Positions 1-8,213 of a DNA stretch of 64,000 nucleotides are shown here, one piece after another (positions within the stretch are counted from its first letter, which is position 1; each line of letters begins with the position of its first letter). A program made the translations under genes and the position numbers. Source of the DNA: Hymenobacter ginkgonis (GTDB lineage Bacteria > Bacteroidota > Bacteroidia > Cytophagales > Hymenobacteraceae); assembly GCF_009755225.1 (NCBI RefSeq), contig NZ_WQKZ01000001.1, forward strand, positions 1,054,001 to 1,118,000. Reading direction: 5' to 3'. Under the pieces are notes generated by a model. That model did no database searches, had not been told where the DNA came from, and worked only from the letters and a program-made list of their open reading frames with translations.

Positions 1-546
1 GTGAAGTACGTAGAGGAAGTGGTGGCCATTGCCGAGCAGACGGCTACGGGCACCCAGCAGGTGGCCGGCACGGCCCGCCAGCTGTCGTCGTCGATGCAGG
101 AGCTAACTAGCTCGTCGCAGCGTCTCTCCGACATTGCCGACGACCTCCAAGGCGGCCTCGAAACCTTCCAGCTCTTCGATTACTACGAGCCCGAGCCAGA
201 GCCAGAACCCGTACCAGCCCCGCGCCGCCTGGGAATGCTGCGCCGCCCGGCACCAGCCCCTAGCCCCGCCCCAGTGCCCAGCGTTCCGGCGCCGGCCAGC
301 AACGGGATAGCCAACCGGCGGTCGCGTGTGGCCGCTGTAGTAGCCCCCGCTAGCCCTACCCCCCCCGAGAGTAGCAATGGCCAAGCCCGCCGGGTGGCGC
401 GTCCTCACGCCGCTAAAGTTGCCGAAACCCCCGCTCCCGCAGCTGAGAAGCCCAGTACTCGCCGGGCTAAGCCTACCCCCGCTACCAAGCCCGAGGCGGA
501 CGAAAAAGCAGCGCCCACCCGGTCGCGGACAAAAAAGGCTAGCTAA
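1..546 (+). CDS. Methyl-accepting chemotaxis protein, C-terminal fragment (cut by window edge)
   Basis: Only the end of this gene is in the window; the frame is open at base 1, so the GTG there is probably not the start. Residues 1-60 read as the last helix of the receptor signalling domain: heptad-like, rich in Ala, Gln, Ser and Thr (AEQTATGTQQVAGTARQLSS), as in the second methylation helix of chemoreceptors. After about residue 62 comes a low-complexity tail of 120 residues: acidic Pro-Glu repeats, then Ala/Pro-rich sequence, ending in a basic Lys/Arg stretch. Most receptors end soon after the methylation helix, so the tail is unusual. It precedes cheW, cheY, cheA and a cheC-like gene on the same strand, so it is probably the receptor of that array. 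Confidence 0.8.
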   Translation: MKYVEEVVAIAEQTATGTQQVAGTARQLSSSMQELTSSSQRLSDIADDLQGGLETFQLFDYYEPEPEPEPVPAPRRLGMLRRPAPAPSPAPVPSVPAPASNGIANRRSRVAAVVAPASPTPPESSNGQARRVARPHAAKVAETPAPAAEKPSTRRAKPTPATKPEADEKAAPTRSRTKKAS

Positions 547-624
547 GTCACTCCTTATATAAAGTCCTGGCAGCTAGTAATAAGCTAGTTGCTAGGGCGC
601 AATATTCTTATTACTCAAGTACTC

Positions 625-1218
625 ATGGCTGATTCTTCAGCGGCCCGCCCGGCTGCTCCGTCGGGACGGGCTGCGCCGGCGGCTCCCGAGGCAGTTGTCC
701 AGCTTATTGTCTTCCGCCTCGGTGACGAAGACTATGGCATTCGCATCGAGCAGGTGAAGGAAGTTACCATCACACCCGAAGTGGTGCGGATGCCCAAAAC
801 ACCCCCTTTTATCAAGGGTATTGCCAACCTGCGCGGCGATATTATCGCCATTGTGGACCTGGAAGAGCGGTTTCAACTGCGCCCCGCGGGCCGGCCAGTA
901 CCCGATTTCTCCTACACCTTGGCCGTCGAAGCCCCCGACTATACCCTGGGGCTAATGGTGCGCGAAGTGCCGCGCCCCGTGACGCTGCCGGTTAGTCTCA
1001 TCGAGCCGGCCCCGGAGTTTGTGCAAGACAGCGGCCAGCGCGATAAGTACTTGGAGGGCATTGCCAAGCTACCCGACGGTGGCGTTATCATCGTGCTCGA
1101 TATGCCAAAACTGCTTACCCCTGCCGAAATAATGCGCCTGCCTGGCCGTGCCGACGAAGCGGCTAGCAAATCCACTAAAGCAGCGCCCGATACAGCCGCC
1201 GCTTCGCAAAAGCCGTAA
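625..1218 (+). CDS. cheW: CheW-like chemotaxis coupling protein
   Basis: Scaffold protein that links chemoreceptors to the CheA kinase. After an Ala/Pro-rich leader of about 25 residues, the CheW fold is recognisable (VVQLIVFRLGDEDYGIRIEQ, then the RMPKTPPFIKGIANLRGDII motif typical of the family). It has 197 residues, against about 160 for a standard CheW; the excess is the N-terminal leader and a polar C-terminal tail. I chose the ATG at 625 over an upstream TTG at 589, which would add 12 residues with no family match. It lies 78 bp after the receptor and 57 bp before cheY. No Shine-Dalgarno sequence is visible, as is normal in this phylum. Confidence 0.9.
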   Translation: MADSSAARPAAPSGRAAPAAPEAVVQLIVFRLGDEDYGIRIEQVKEVTITPEVVRMPKTPPFIKGIANLRGDIIAIVDLEERFQLRPAGRPVPDFSYTLAVEAPDYTLGLMVREVPRPVTLPVSLIEPAPEFVQDSGQRDKYLEGIAKLPDGGVIIVLDMPKLLTPAEIMRLPGRADEAASKSTKAAPDTAAASQKP

Positions 1219-1275
1219 AGGGCCCAAGGGCCAATCAGCTTTTGTATTTCATCTTCCTTTTAGCTTTACTTTTCC

Positions 1276-1656
1276 ATGAATAAGCGCATTCTCATCGTCG
1301 ACGACTCGTTCTATATGCGGACGATGCTCAAGAATATGCTCACCGATGCCGGCTACGATGTAGTAGGCGAAGCCGCCAATGGCCAGCAAGCCTTGGAAAT
1401 GGCCGTAGCAACCAACCCCGACTTGATTACCCTCGACGTTATTTTGCCCGACAACACAGGGCTCGACGTGCTCAAAGGTATTCGCCAGCAGCAACCCGAT
1501 GCCAAAGTGGTGATGTGCTCGGCCGTAGGCCAAGAAACCATTGTGAACGAAGCCATTGAAAATGGTGCCCTGGCTTACATCGTGAAGCCTTTTTCGGAAG
1601 AGCGCGTGCTCGAAATTGTGGGCAGCGCCCTGCAAGGAGACGGTACCCCCGCCTAA
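1276..1656 (+). CDS. cheY: CheY-like single-domain response regulator
   Basis: A stand-alone receiver domain of 126 residues, the usual CheY length, with no output domain. The phosphorylation site is complete: acidic pair D9/D10 (LIVDD), phospho-acceptor D54 (ITLDVILPD), Ser82 in the switch Thr/Ser position, and Lys104 in VKPF. It would be phosphorylated by the CheA encoded 164 bp downstream and dephosphorylated by the CheC-like product at the end of the cluster. No flagellar genes are visible, so its output target is unknown; gliding or pilus-based motility, or a non-motility output, are all possible. Confidence 0.93.
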   Translation: MNKRILIVDDSFYMRTMLKNMLTDAGYDVVGEAANGQQALEMAVATNPDLITLDVILPDNTGLDVLKGIRQQQPDAKVVMCSAVGQETIVNEAIENGALAYIVKPFSEERVLEIVGSALQGDGTPA

Positions 1657-1820
1657 TACCCAGGTTGCCGTTTAGTTTTACTGCCCGTGTCTGCTCCGCT
1701 TTCTTCTACGTTTGTTCCCCTCTTGGCTGGTCGGCCTGCTAGTGGCCGGCTGGTACAGTTGTGGCATGGGTGGGGGGTAGGCCCTTGGTGTGATATTAGT
1801 TGTTTAACCTTTAGTCAACT

Positions 1821-3476
1821 ATGAAATCACGCGAGCAGGAATACCGGGAGTTGTTCATGGCCGAGGCGTTGGAATACTACGACGCCATGTCGCGCCATCT
1901 GAGCGAGTTGGAGCGCAACCCGCAGGATGGCGCTGCCCTCAACGAGCTGTTCCGGCTGATGCACAACCTCAAGGCGAATGCGCGGGCCATGGGGTTTGTG
2001 GATATGGGAGAAGTAGCCCACAAGATGGAAACCCTCTTTGGGCAGATTCGGGGGCAGGAGCGCACGTTTACCGGCTTGCTGGTAACGCTCACCTTCCAGT
2101 CGGTTGACGTACTGGGCAACATGATTCGGGCGGTGGGCGCTGGGCAAGACACGGCCGATGCCAAGCCGTTACTCGAAAACCTCGACCGCCTCATTAAAGG
2201 GGAAGAACTAGTAGAAGCCCGCGCCACCCAAACAGAAGAAGAAGCCGATGCCGACGCCAGTCGCAAGCTGGAGTTATCGGACCTGGTTTATATTCCAGTT
2301 AAAAAACTGGATAATCTGCTCAACCTGGTAGGCGAGCTGGTGATTGACCGCGACCGAATATTGACTTTGGCCGCCGAACTCGGCCACCCGGCCTTGGAAG
2401 CCACCGCCCGCCACCTGTTTCGCATCTCCGACGACCTACAGTATTCCGTGATGGATGTACGCTTGGTAGGCGTAGGCGTGCTGCTGAACAAGTTTCCGCG
2501 GGTAGTACGCGACGTGGCCGCCGCCGAAAACAAGCAAGTAGAGCTAGTGCTGACTGGGCAGGATGTGCAGATTGACCGCAACGTATTGCAGCTCATCACC
2601 GATGCTTTGCTGCACCTAGTGCGCAACGGTGTCAGCCACGGCTTGGAAGATGCTGCTACCCGGCAAGCGGCGGGCAAGCCGGCCATTGGCAAGCTGCGGA
2701 TTTCGGCTCTTACTGAGCGCGACGATGTACTGCTGCAAGTGCAGGACGATGGCCGCGGCATCGACACCGAAGCCGTGCGTCAGAAAGCGATTCGCAAGGG
2801 GGTAGTAACAGCCGAAGTAGCCGCTACCCTCGATGAAGAGGGTGTTTGGGCTCTGCTGTTTGAGCCGGGCTTTTCGATGGCCGAAAAGATTACCGATATT
2901 TCAGGCCGGGGCGTGGGCCTTGATGTGGTGAAACTGGCCATTGACTCGCTCGGTGGCCGCCTGCGCGTGGCTTCCGAACTAGGTAAAGGCACCGCTTTCA
3001 CCCTGGTCCTACCCACCTCAATTGCCGTGAAGGGCGCCCTGCTCATCGAGCTGGACGAGCGGGCCTACGCCGTACCCCTGCTGCACACCGACACCGTACT
3101 GGCGTTGCCCAACGACCAGATTTTTGCCGTAGGTGGCTTGCTCATGACGCGTGTGCAGGACGAAAATGTGCCTTTGGTACCGCTGCGGCAGCTGTTGTAT
3201 GCTGAGGGCGACGAGCCCCTACCGCGTGCAACCCGCGCCGACCTCGACCCTGCAATGACTTTGCACCAAGTGCTGATAGTGAGCTACAACAATCGCCGAC
3301 TAGGCCTGCTGGTTGACCGTTTTTTGCGGCAGCAGAATATTGTGGTGAAATCGCTGAGCAAACCACTCGATACAATTGACCTTTTTGGTGGCGTGACGCT
3401 GCTGGGTAGTGGGCAGCTTTGCCTGGTGCTCGATGTGCCCGCGCTAACTCGTCTGTTTTTAGCCAAACGCCCCTAA
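1821..3476 (+). CDS. cheA: Chemotaxis histidine kinase CheA (short form)
   Basis: Cytoplasmic kinase that phosphorylates CheY in response to receptors. Domains in order: Hpt domain (residues 1-110) with phospho-acceptor H48 in LFRLMHNLKANARAMGF; a short linker; dimerisation region (about 155-225); an HATPase domain with N box LVRNGVSHGLED, G1 box DDGRGID and G2 box ISGRGVGLDVV; and a CheW-like C-terminal domain. At 551 residues it is shorter than classical CheA (about 650), and I see no P2 CheY-docking domain. The usual HxxKG motif of the Hpt helix reads HNLKA, with Ala for Gly. An imperfect TAGTTG...CAACTA inverted repeat overlaps the start codon. Confidence 0.93.
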   Translation: MKSREQEYRELFMAEALEYYDAMSRHLSELERNPQDGAALNELFRLMHNLKANARAMGFVDMGEVAHKMETLFGQIRGQERTFTGLLVTLTFQSVDVLGNMIRAVGAGQDTADAKPLLENLDRLIKGEELVEARATQTEEEADADASRKLELSDLVYIPVKKLDNLLNLVGELVIDRDRILTLAAELGHPALEATARHLFRISDDLQYSVMDVRLVGVGVLLNKFPRVVRDVAAAENKQVELVLTGQDVQIDRNVLQLITDALLHLVRNGVSHGLEDAATRQAAGKPAIGKLRISALTERDDVLLQVQDDGRGIDTEAVRQKAIRKGVVTAEVAATLDEEGVWALLFEPGFSMAEKITDISGRGVGLDVVKLAIDSLGGRLRVASELGKGTAFTLVLPTSIAVKGALLIELDERAYAVPLLHTDTVLALPNDQIFAVGGLLMTRVQDENVPLVPLRQLLYAEGDEPLPRATRADLDPAMTLHQVLIVSYNNRRLGLLVDRFLRQQNIVVKSLSKPLDTIDLFGGVTLLGSGQLCLVLDVPALTRLFLAKRP

Positions 3477-3550
3477 CGTTAGCTGCTTCACGCCTCCTTC
3501 CGTATTACTCGCCAGTCTTGGCTGCTACCGCTACTACGCCACAAGTTGCT

Positions 3551-4189
3551 ATGAATTTAACCATGAACGAGTTAGAGCGCGATATCATTCGTGAGATTCT
3601 AAATATCGGCCTCGCCCGAGCCGCCGATAGCTTTGCCGTTATTGCCCAGGAGCGGGTAATGCTGGAAGTGCCTAACCTCGACTTGCTGCCTAGCACTGAT
3701 ATCATTAGCCGGGTGCGCGACTACCAGTCGCGCTACGTAGCCATTCAGAGCGACATCCGCGGGGACTTTAATGGCTCGACGTTTATGTTTTTTTCAGGGC
3801 AGCACATTCAGCGCCTGTCGCGGGTGTGTTTGCGTATGCAGGTATCCGAGTCATTGGTACTGGACGAGTTGCAGCAATCGCTATTATTAGAAATAAGCAA
3901 TATTATTACGGGTGCCTTGGTTACTCAATTGGCTAATATCTTGAAAGCCAACATATACGGTGCCCCGCCGCTGGCACCCACCGGCGATTTGGCTCTTTCC
4001 TTGCAAAGCCTGATGCCCGAGCCCGATACGTTGCAGCCACTGATATTTTCGGTTATCACGCAATTTTCAGATAAGGATAATTCGGTGGAATTGCCACTGA
4101 TGCTATTTTTTGACCGCGCTACTTTCGAGAAAATCTTGGAGATTATCCGGACGTATGATTTCTTAGGCAAAACGCAGTCGGCCGCTTAG
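3551..4189 (+). CDS. CheC/CheX-type phosphatase-like protein
   Basis: Likely CheY-phosphate phosphatase. Both halves carry the CheC-type E-x2-N signature: DIIREILNIGLARA near the N terminus and SLLLEISNIITGALVTQLAN in the middle. It has 212 residues, close to CheC. The ATG at 3551 was chosen; the frame extends back into cheA, but that upstream part has no family-like sequence, and a second ATG at 3563 is possible. It starts 74 bp after cheA and closes the chemosensory cluster. Its base composition is visibly more A/T-rich than cheA. A strong stem-loop with a T tract follows at 4274-4307. CheC, CheX and FliY cannot be told apart with certainty by eye. Confidence 0.75.
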   Translation: MNLTMNELERDIIREILNIGLARAADSFAVIAQERVMLEVPNLDLLPSTDIISRVRDYQSRYVAIQSDIRGDFNGSTFMFFSGQHIQRLSRVCLRMQVSESLVLDELQQSLLLEISNIITGALVTQLANILKANIYGAPPLAPTGDLALSLQSLMPEPDTLQPLIFSVITQFSDKDNSVELPLMLFFDRATFEKILEIIRTYDFLGKTQSAA

Positions 4190-4239
4190 TAGCGCAGATA
4201 GCGCATATTGCTGTATGACTAGCAGAAATTTTTAATAAC

Positions 4240-4255
4240 TACTACATCAGTAGTA
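4240..4255 (+). promoter_or_regulatory. Small stem-loop before the terminator
   Basis: A 6-bp perfect stem (TACTAC, loop ATCA, GTAGTA) lies 18 bases before the terminator-like hairpin that precedes the arginase-family gene. It could be chance; it is noted because two successive hairpins in a leader are a common attenuator layout. Confidence 0.25.
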
Positions 4256-4273
4256 ATTTACGTTTTTAACCGC

Positions 4274-4307
4274 CACCAAGCGCCCTGCGCTTGGTGTTAT
4301 TTTTTTA
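4274..4307 (+). terminator. Rho-independent-type terminator directly before a GTG start
   Basis: A perfect 10-bp stem (CACCAAGCGC, loop CCT, GCGCTTGGTG) is followed by TTATTTTTTT. It fits termination of the chemosensory operon. The T tract ends only about 5 bases before the GTG at 4312, leaving no room for a separate promoter between them. Confidence 0.8.
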
Positions 4308-4311
4308 ACCC

Positions 4312-5406
4312 GTGCCAACAACTTCACTCGCGCAAAAAATTGCCAATTTCGACCCTAATGCCCCTGGCGATTCAACAACGGGTGGCCTGTTTGGGCTCCC
4401 TTTCACTCCTGAAGAAGCCCAGCTAGTAGTAGTCCCCGTGCCGTGGGAAGTTACCGTAAGCTACCGTGCGGGCACCGCCCAGGGCCCGGCTGCTATCCGG
4501 GATGCTTCGCTGCAAGTAGACCTCTACGACCCCGACCTGCCCGATGCCTGGAAGCTGGGCCTAGCCATGGAGGAAGAAGACGAAACCGTGGCCCAAACCA
4601 GCCGGGAGCTTCGCCCCCTGGCCGCCGACTATATTGGGTGGCTAGAGGCAGGCCAGCCGGCCACCGGAGCTGCGCAGCATGGCGCAGTGCCTGCCCGCAT
4701 CACGGCCGAGGGTGATAAACTGCTGCAATGGCTTAAGCAAAAGACGGGTGCCCTACTCGATGCGGGGAAAGCCGTGGCGGTGCTCGGCGGCGACCACAGC
4801 ACGCCACTAGGGTTTTTATACGCGCTGGCCGAGCGTCACAGCGAGTTTGGCATTCTGCAAATAGATGCGCACTGCGACCTGCGCCCCGCCTACGAGGGTT
4901 TCCAGTACTCACACGCCAGCATCATGTACAATGCCTTGCAGCTGCCGCAGGTGAAGAAACTGGTGCAGGTTGGTATTCGCGATATGTGCCAGCAGGAAGC
5001 CGACCTCATCGAGCATTCAGTGGGTAGGGTAGCCCTGTTTGGCCAGCGATTTATGAGCGAAGAAAAATTCGTCAAAAAATCCTGGAAGAAAGTGTGCGGT
5101 AAAATAATTGCTCAACTGCCGCAGAAAGTTTACATCAGCTTCGACATCGATGGCCTCGACCCCAAGCTGTGCCCAGGCACCGGCACGCCCGTACCCGGCG
5201 GCTTGGAGTACGAAGAGGCGACCTACCTGCTGCGCCAGATAGTGCGCTCGGGCCGCACTATCATCGGCCTCGATCTGAACGAGGTGGCACCCGGCGACTC
5301 CGATTGGAACGGCATAGTAGGCGCGCGCCTGCTCTACCAACTTTGTAACTGGATGGCCGTATCGCAGGGGCGCCTCACTGCCAAAGGCATTGAAAGCGCT
5401 GACTAA
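4312..5406 (+). CDS. Arginase/agmatinase-family ureohydrolase
   Basis: Binuclear-manganese hydrolase of the ureohydrolase family (arginase, agmatinase, formiminoglutamase). The metal-binding motifs are all present: LGGDHS, IDAHCDLR and SFDIDGLDP, with the family GTGTPVPGGL stretch after the last. It has 364 residues, somewhat longer than agmatinases (about 300-320), with an extra acidic segment around residues 85-125. The exact substrate cannot be read from these motifs. The start is a GTG; the next in-frame ATG is about 80 residues downstream and would remove conserved sequence. A terminator-like hairpin sits immediately upstream, so expression may depend on read-through. A small membrane-protein gene follows after 24 bp and is probably co-transcribed. 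Confidence 0.88.
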   Translation: MPTTSLAQKIANFDPNAPGDSTTGGLFGLPFTPEEAQLVVVPVPWEVTVSYRAGTAQGPAAIRDASLQVDLYDPDLPDAWKLGLAMEEEDETVAQTSRELRPLAADYIGWLEAGQPATGAAQHGAVPARITAEGDKLLQWLKQKTGALLDAGKAVAVLGGDHSTPLGFLYALAERHSEFGILQIDAHCDLRPAYEGFQYSHASIMYNALQLPQVKKLVQVGIRDMCQQEADLIEHSVGRVALFGQRFMSEEKFVKKSWKKVCGKIIAQLPQKVYISFDIDGLDPKLCPGTGTPVPGGLEYEEATYLLRQIVRSGRTIIGLDLNEVAPGDSDWNGIVGARLLYQLCNWMAVSQGRLTAKGIESAD

Positions 5407-5430
5407 TTCACCAAAACTTCTCTTTCAGCG

Positions 5431-5769
5431 ATGGGTAAAATCCTTATCAAATTCATTCTAACGGCGGTGCTCACCTACGGCCTAGCCCAGGTGCTGCCCA
5501 ATGTGCACCTCGACGGCGTAGGCAGCGCGGCCATTCTGGTCATCGTAATGGGCCTGCTCAACGCCACCGTTAAACCAGTGCTGAAACTGCTTGGCTTCCC
5601 AATCACGGTGCTGACGCTGGGTATTTTCCTGCTGGTTATCAATGTCATCATCGTAAAGCTGGCCGATTTTCTGATGAGCAGCTTCTCGGTGACGGGTTTC
5701 CTAAGTGCCCTTATTTTCAGCTTTGCGCTCTCGCTGGTAACCAGCGTAGTGGATATGGTAATCGATTAA
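5431..5769 (+). CDS. Small four-helix membrane protein (phage holin superfamily IV type)
   Basis: A 112-residue, very hydrophobic protein with about four predicted membrane helices and the family-typical segment GLLNATVKPVLKLLGFPITV. Proteins of this kind (YvlD-like) are annotated as phage holin family IV but are widespread chromosomal genes in Bacteroidota; there are no phage genes nearby. Function is unknown. It follows the arginase-family gene closely and ends at a long stem-loop shared with the convergent DUF4349 gene. Confidence 0.8.
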   Translation: MGKILIKFILTAVLTYGLAQVLPNVHLDGVGSAAILVIVMGLLNATVKPVLKLLGFPITVLTLGIFLLVINVIIVKLADFLMSSFSVTGFLSALIFSFALSLVTSVVDMVID

Positions 5770-5779
5770 TTTCGGGCGT

Positions 5780-5842
5780 TACCCCCTCTAATTAAGAAGA
5801 GGCCAGCTTTCCTAGCCGGCCTCTTCTTAATTAGAGGGGGTA
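5780..5842. terminator. Bidirectional terminator, 25-bp perfect stem
   Basis: Perfect inverted repeat with 25-nt arms (5780-5804 and 5818-5842) and a 13-nt loop, between two convergent genes. The inner arms contain AATTAAGAAGAGGCC and the outer ends carry TACCCCCTCT, a version of the over-represented C-rich/G-rich motif of this window. Confidence 0.8.
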
Positions 5843-5847
5843 GGGTA

Positions 5848-6714
5848 TTACTCTTGCACCGGATGGCGCAGGCGCCAGCGCCGCACGCCCCAAATACCGG
5901 CCGCACCTAGTAAGGCCAAGGGCCATAAGTAGGTGAGCGCAACGGCTATTTCTAGCATAAAAGCCCCGCTCCGGCTGAAAGCCGCCAGAAAGCGTGGCGC
6001 AAAAGCAGGCAATGGCGAGTCTGGCTCCGCAGTCGAGAGCAACTGGTAATAGTGTAAGCTAAGCGTAGCCCACGCACTGCGCGCGCCAAACTGCTCGAGG
6101 CGCGCTTGGTCGGCGGCTTCGTCGAGGCGGAGCTGGCGAGTTTGTTCTTCAAGCCGGTGTATTTCGGCCGGGTTGGTAGTTTGGGCGAGTAGCTGGCGGT
6201 ACTTAGCCGCAGTGCTTTGTTTGGCGTTTAAACTAGCCAAGGCTTGCAGCACATCGGCCGTTACGTCGGCCGAAGCTACGTCTTTGGCCTCGATGCGCCC
6301 GAGCTTGCTGAGGGCTGCCACAAGCGGCAAAAAATCAGCAGGCGGCACTTTAAGCGTCATTTCCTGGCGCCGCTGGCCGTCGGCGCGGGTTTCGTGGGCG
6401 GTGCCCGCATACGAGTGGTACTGCGCCAACAAGCGGTCGAGGTTCGCCGATGCCTGGTCAAAATCATCCACCGCCAACTCCAAATTTCCTTGGTAGATGA
6501 TGTTGCGAGCGGGCTGCACCGTCGCCGGTTCGCTGCTACGCTCAGGGGTGGCCACAGGGGTAGGGGCCACGGTAGGCGGGAGACTGGCAACGGCGGCGGA
6601 GGTAGGCCGCGCCGGCATTGTAGTCTGACTGGGGACTACCTCCACGGCCGTTTGTTTTTGGCTGCACCCTACCAGGCCGAGCCCAAAGAGGGCCGGAAAA
6701 ATCAGGTATTTCAT
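5848..6714 (-). CDS. DUF4349 lipoprotein
   Basis: A membrane-attached protein of 288 residues. It starts with a lipoprotein signal (LFGLGLVGC, acylated Cys17), followed by a Pro/Thr/Ala-rich linker. The DUF4349 region begins at RNIIYQGNLELAVDDFDQAS and continues through a predicted coiled coil (about 150-210). A C-terminal membrane helix (about 250-272) is followed by a basic tail. This architecture is normal for DUF4349; its function is not established. It converges on the holin-like gene with an inverted repeat between them. A separate terminator downstream of murA lies upstream of it, so it is probably its own transcription unit. Confidence 0.85.
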   Translation of the reverse strand: MKYLIFPALFGLGLVGCSQKQTAVEVVPSQTTMPARPTSAAVASLPPTVAPTPVATPERSSEPATVQPARNIIYQGNLELAVDDFDQASANLDRLLAQYHSYAGTAHETRADGQRRQEMTLKVPPADFLPLVAALSKLGRIEAKDVASADVTADVLQALASLNAKQSTAAKYRQLLAQTTNPAEIHRLEEQTRQLRLDEAADQARLEQFGARSAWATLSLHYYQLLSTAEPDSPLPAFAPRFLAAFSRSGAFMLEIAVALTYLWPLALLGAAGIWGVRRWRLRHPVQE

Positions 6715-6804
6715 CGGAAGAAAAAGGGAAAGCTGAAAAGAGAAACAGCTGCGCAGCTGCCTCTTTATCCAGCTTCCCCTGGCGGGTAACCCGCCTACCC
6801 CCCT

Positions 6805-6838
6805 AAAAAAGCCCGACCTTGGCAGGCCGGGCTTTTTT
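6805..6838 (-). terminator. Terminator downstream of murA
   Basis: Stem AAAAAAGCCCG / CGGGCTTTTTT with one internal mismatch and a further CCT/AGG pairing; it carries a T run on the minus strand, 59 bases after the murA stop codon. A short perfect hairpin (GGCGGG-TAA-CCCGCC) lies next to it at 6781-6795. Confidence 0.75.
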
Positions 6839-6896
6839 AAGAAGGAAAATATAATAGCTTAGGATTACTGATAATCAAGTAGTAACTTACCGGGAA

Positions 6897-8204
6897 TTAC
6901 ACCCGCCGAATATCGGCGCCGAGTGCATTCAGACGCTCGTCGATGTTCTGGTAGCCGCGGTCAATCTGTTCCACGTTGAGGATGGTGCTCTTGCCTTCGG
7001 CGCTCAGCGCGGCGATAAGCAGCGCTACGCCCGCCCGGATATCGGGCGACGACATGGTGATGCCGCGCAGCGACGAGCGCTTGTCGAGGCCGATAACAGT
7101 GGCGCGGTGCGGGTCGCAGAGAATAATTTGCGCGCCCATGTCAATCAGCTTGTCCACGAAGAACAGCCGCGACTCGAACATTTTCTGGTGAATCAGGACT
7201 GTGCCCTGGGCTTGGGTAGCCACCACAAGAATAATGCTCAGCAAATCGGGCGTGAAGCCCGGCCACGTATGGTCTGACACGGTGAGGATGGAGCCGTCGA
7301 GGTAGGTGCCAATCTGGTAGTGGTCCTGCGCCGGAATGTGAATGTCGTCCCCGCGAAATTCCAGCTGAATACCCAGCTTGCGGAACGTGTCGGGGATGAT
7401 GCCCAATTCTGGAATCTGGCAGTCTTTGATGGTGATTTCGGAACCCGTCATGGCCGCCAGGCCGATGAAAGAACCGATTTCAATCATATCGGGCAGCATG
7501 CGGTGCTCGGTGCCGCCCAGGCGCTCTACCCCCTCAATGGTGAGCAGGTTAGAGCCAATACCTTGAATGTTAGCGCCCATGCGCACCAGCATCCGGCACA
7601 ACTGCTGGAGGTAGGGTTCGCAGGCCGCGTTGTAAATAGTAGTGATGCCCTCGGCCAGCACGGCGGCCATCACGATGTTGGCCGTGCCAGTCACGCTGGC
7701 TTCGTCGAGCAGCATAGAAGCGCCGTGCAGCTTACCGCTGGACGAGTTCAAGCGGTAAAAATCGGGACCTTCGAGTGTGAGTACGCCCCCCAGCTTTTCG
7801 AGGCCCACAAAGTGCGTATCGAGGGGCCGCCGGCCGATTTTATCGCCGCCCGGCTTAGGTAGTTGGGCGCGGCCGTAGCGGGCCAGCAGCGGGCCCAGTA
7901 TCATCACCGAGCCACGCAGCTCGCGGGCCTGGGCCACAAACTGGGGCGTGTCGAGGTACTCGATGTGGACATCCTCGGCCTGAAACATGTAGGTGTCGGG
8001 GGCGAGTTGGCCTACCTTCACGCCCAGGTCGCGCAGCAGCTCAATGAGCTTGTTCACGTCCCGAATATTGGGCACGTTGCTGATGGTGATGGGCTCGGAG
8101 CTCAGCAGCACCGCACACAGAATCTGGAGCGCCTCGTTTTTTGCGCCTTGGGGAATAATTTCCCCGTGCAGCTTCTGTCCGCCGCGCACTTCAAATGCAG
8201 CCAT
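6897..8204 (-). CDS. murA: UDP-N-acetylglucosamine 1-carboxyvinyltransferase MurA
   Basis: Cytoplasmic enzyme of the first committed step of peptidoglycan synthesis, transferring enolpyruvate from PEP to UDP-GlcNAc. The length (435 residues) is slightly above E. coli MurA. Conserved Lys22 is present in QGAKNEALQ, as are RELRGSVMILGPLLARYG and the C-terminal PDIRAG motif. At the position of the catalytic, fosfomycin-binding Cys115 of E. coli the sequence reads KPGGDKIGRRPLDTHF, so the residue is Asp121 (codon at 7842-7844). This Cys-to-Asp exchange occurs naturally in fosfomycin-resistant MurA enzymes such as the mycobacterial one. The gene follows the DUF4290 gene on the same strand, with a hairpin-forming repeat between. 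Confidence 0.95.
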   Translation of the reverse strand: MAAFEVRGGQKLHGEIIPQGAKNEALQILCAVLLSSEPITISNVPNIRDVNKLIELLRDLGVKVGQLAPDTYMFQAEDVHIEYLDTPQFVAQARELRGSVMILGPLLARYGRAQLPKPGGDKIGRRPLDTHFVGLEKLGGVLTLEGPDFYRLNSSSGKLHGASMLLDEASVTGTANIVMAAVLAEGITTIYNAACEPYLQQLCRMLVRMGANIQGIGSNLLTIEGVERLGGTEHRMLPDMIEIGSFIGLAAMTGSEITIKDCQIPELGIIPDTFRKLGIQLEFRGDDIHIPAQDHYQIGTYLDGSILTVSDHTWPGFTPDLLSIILVVATQAQGTVLIHQKMFESRLFFVDKLIDMGAQIILCDPHRATVIGLDKRSSLRGITMSSPDIRAGVALLIAALSAEGKSTILNVEQIDRGYQNIDERLNALGADIRRV

Positions 8205-8213
8205 TTTATGGTT

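Noticed and set aside
5431..5769. Holin-like protein as evidence of a prophage
   Set aside because: This family is a normal chromosomal membrane protein in the phylum, and no other phage gene is nearby.
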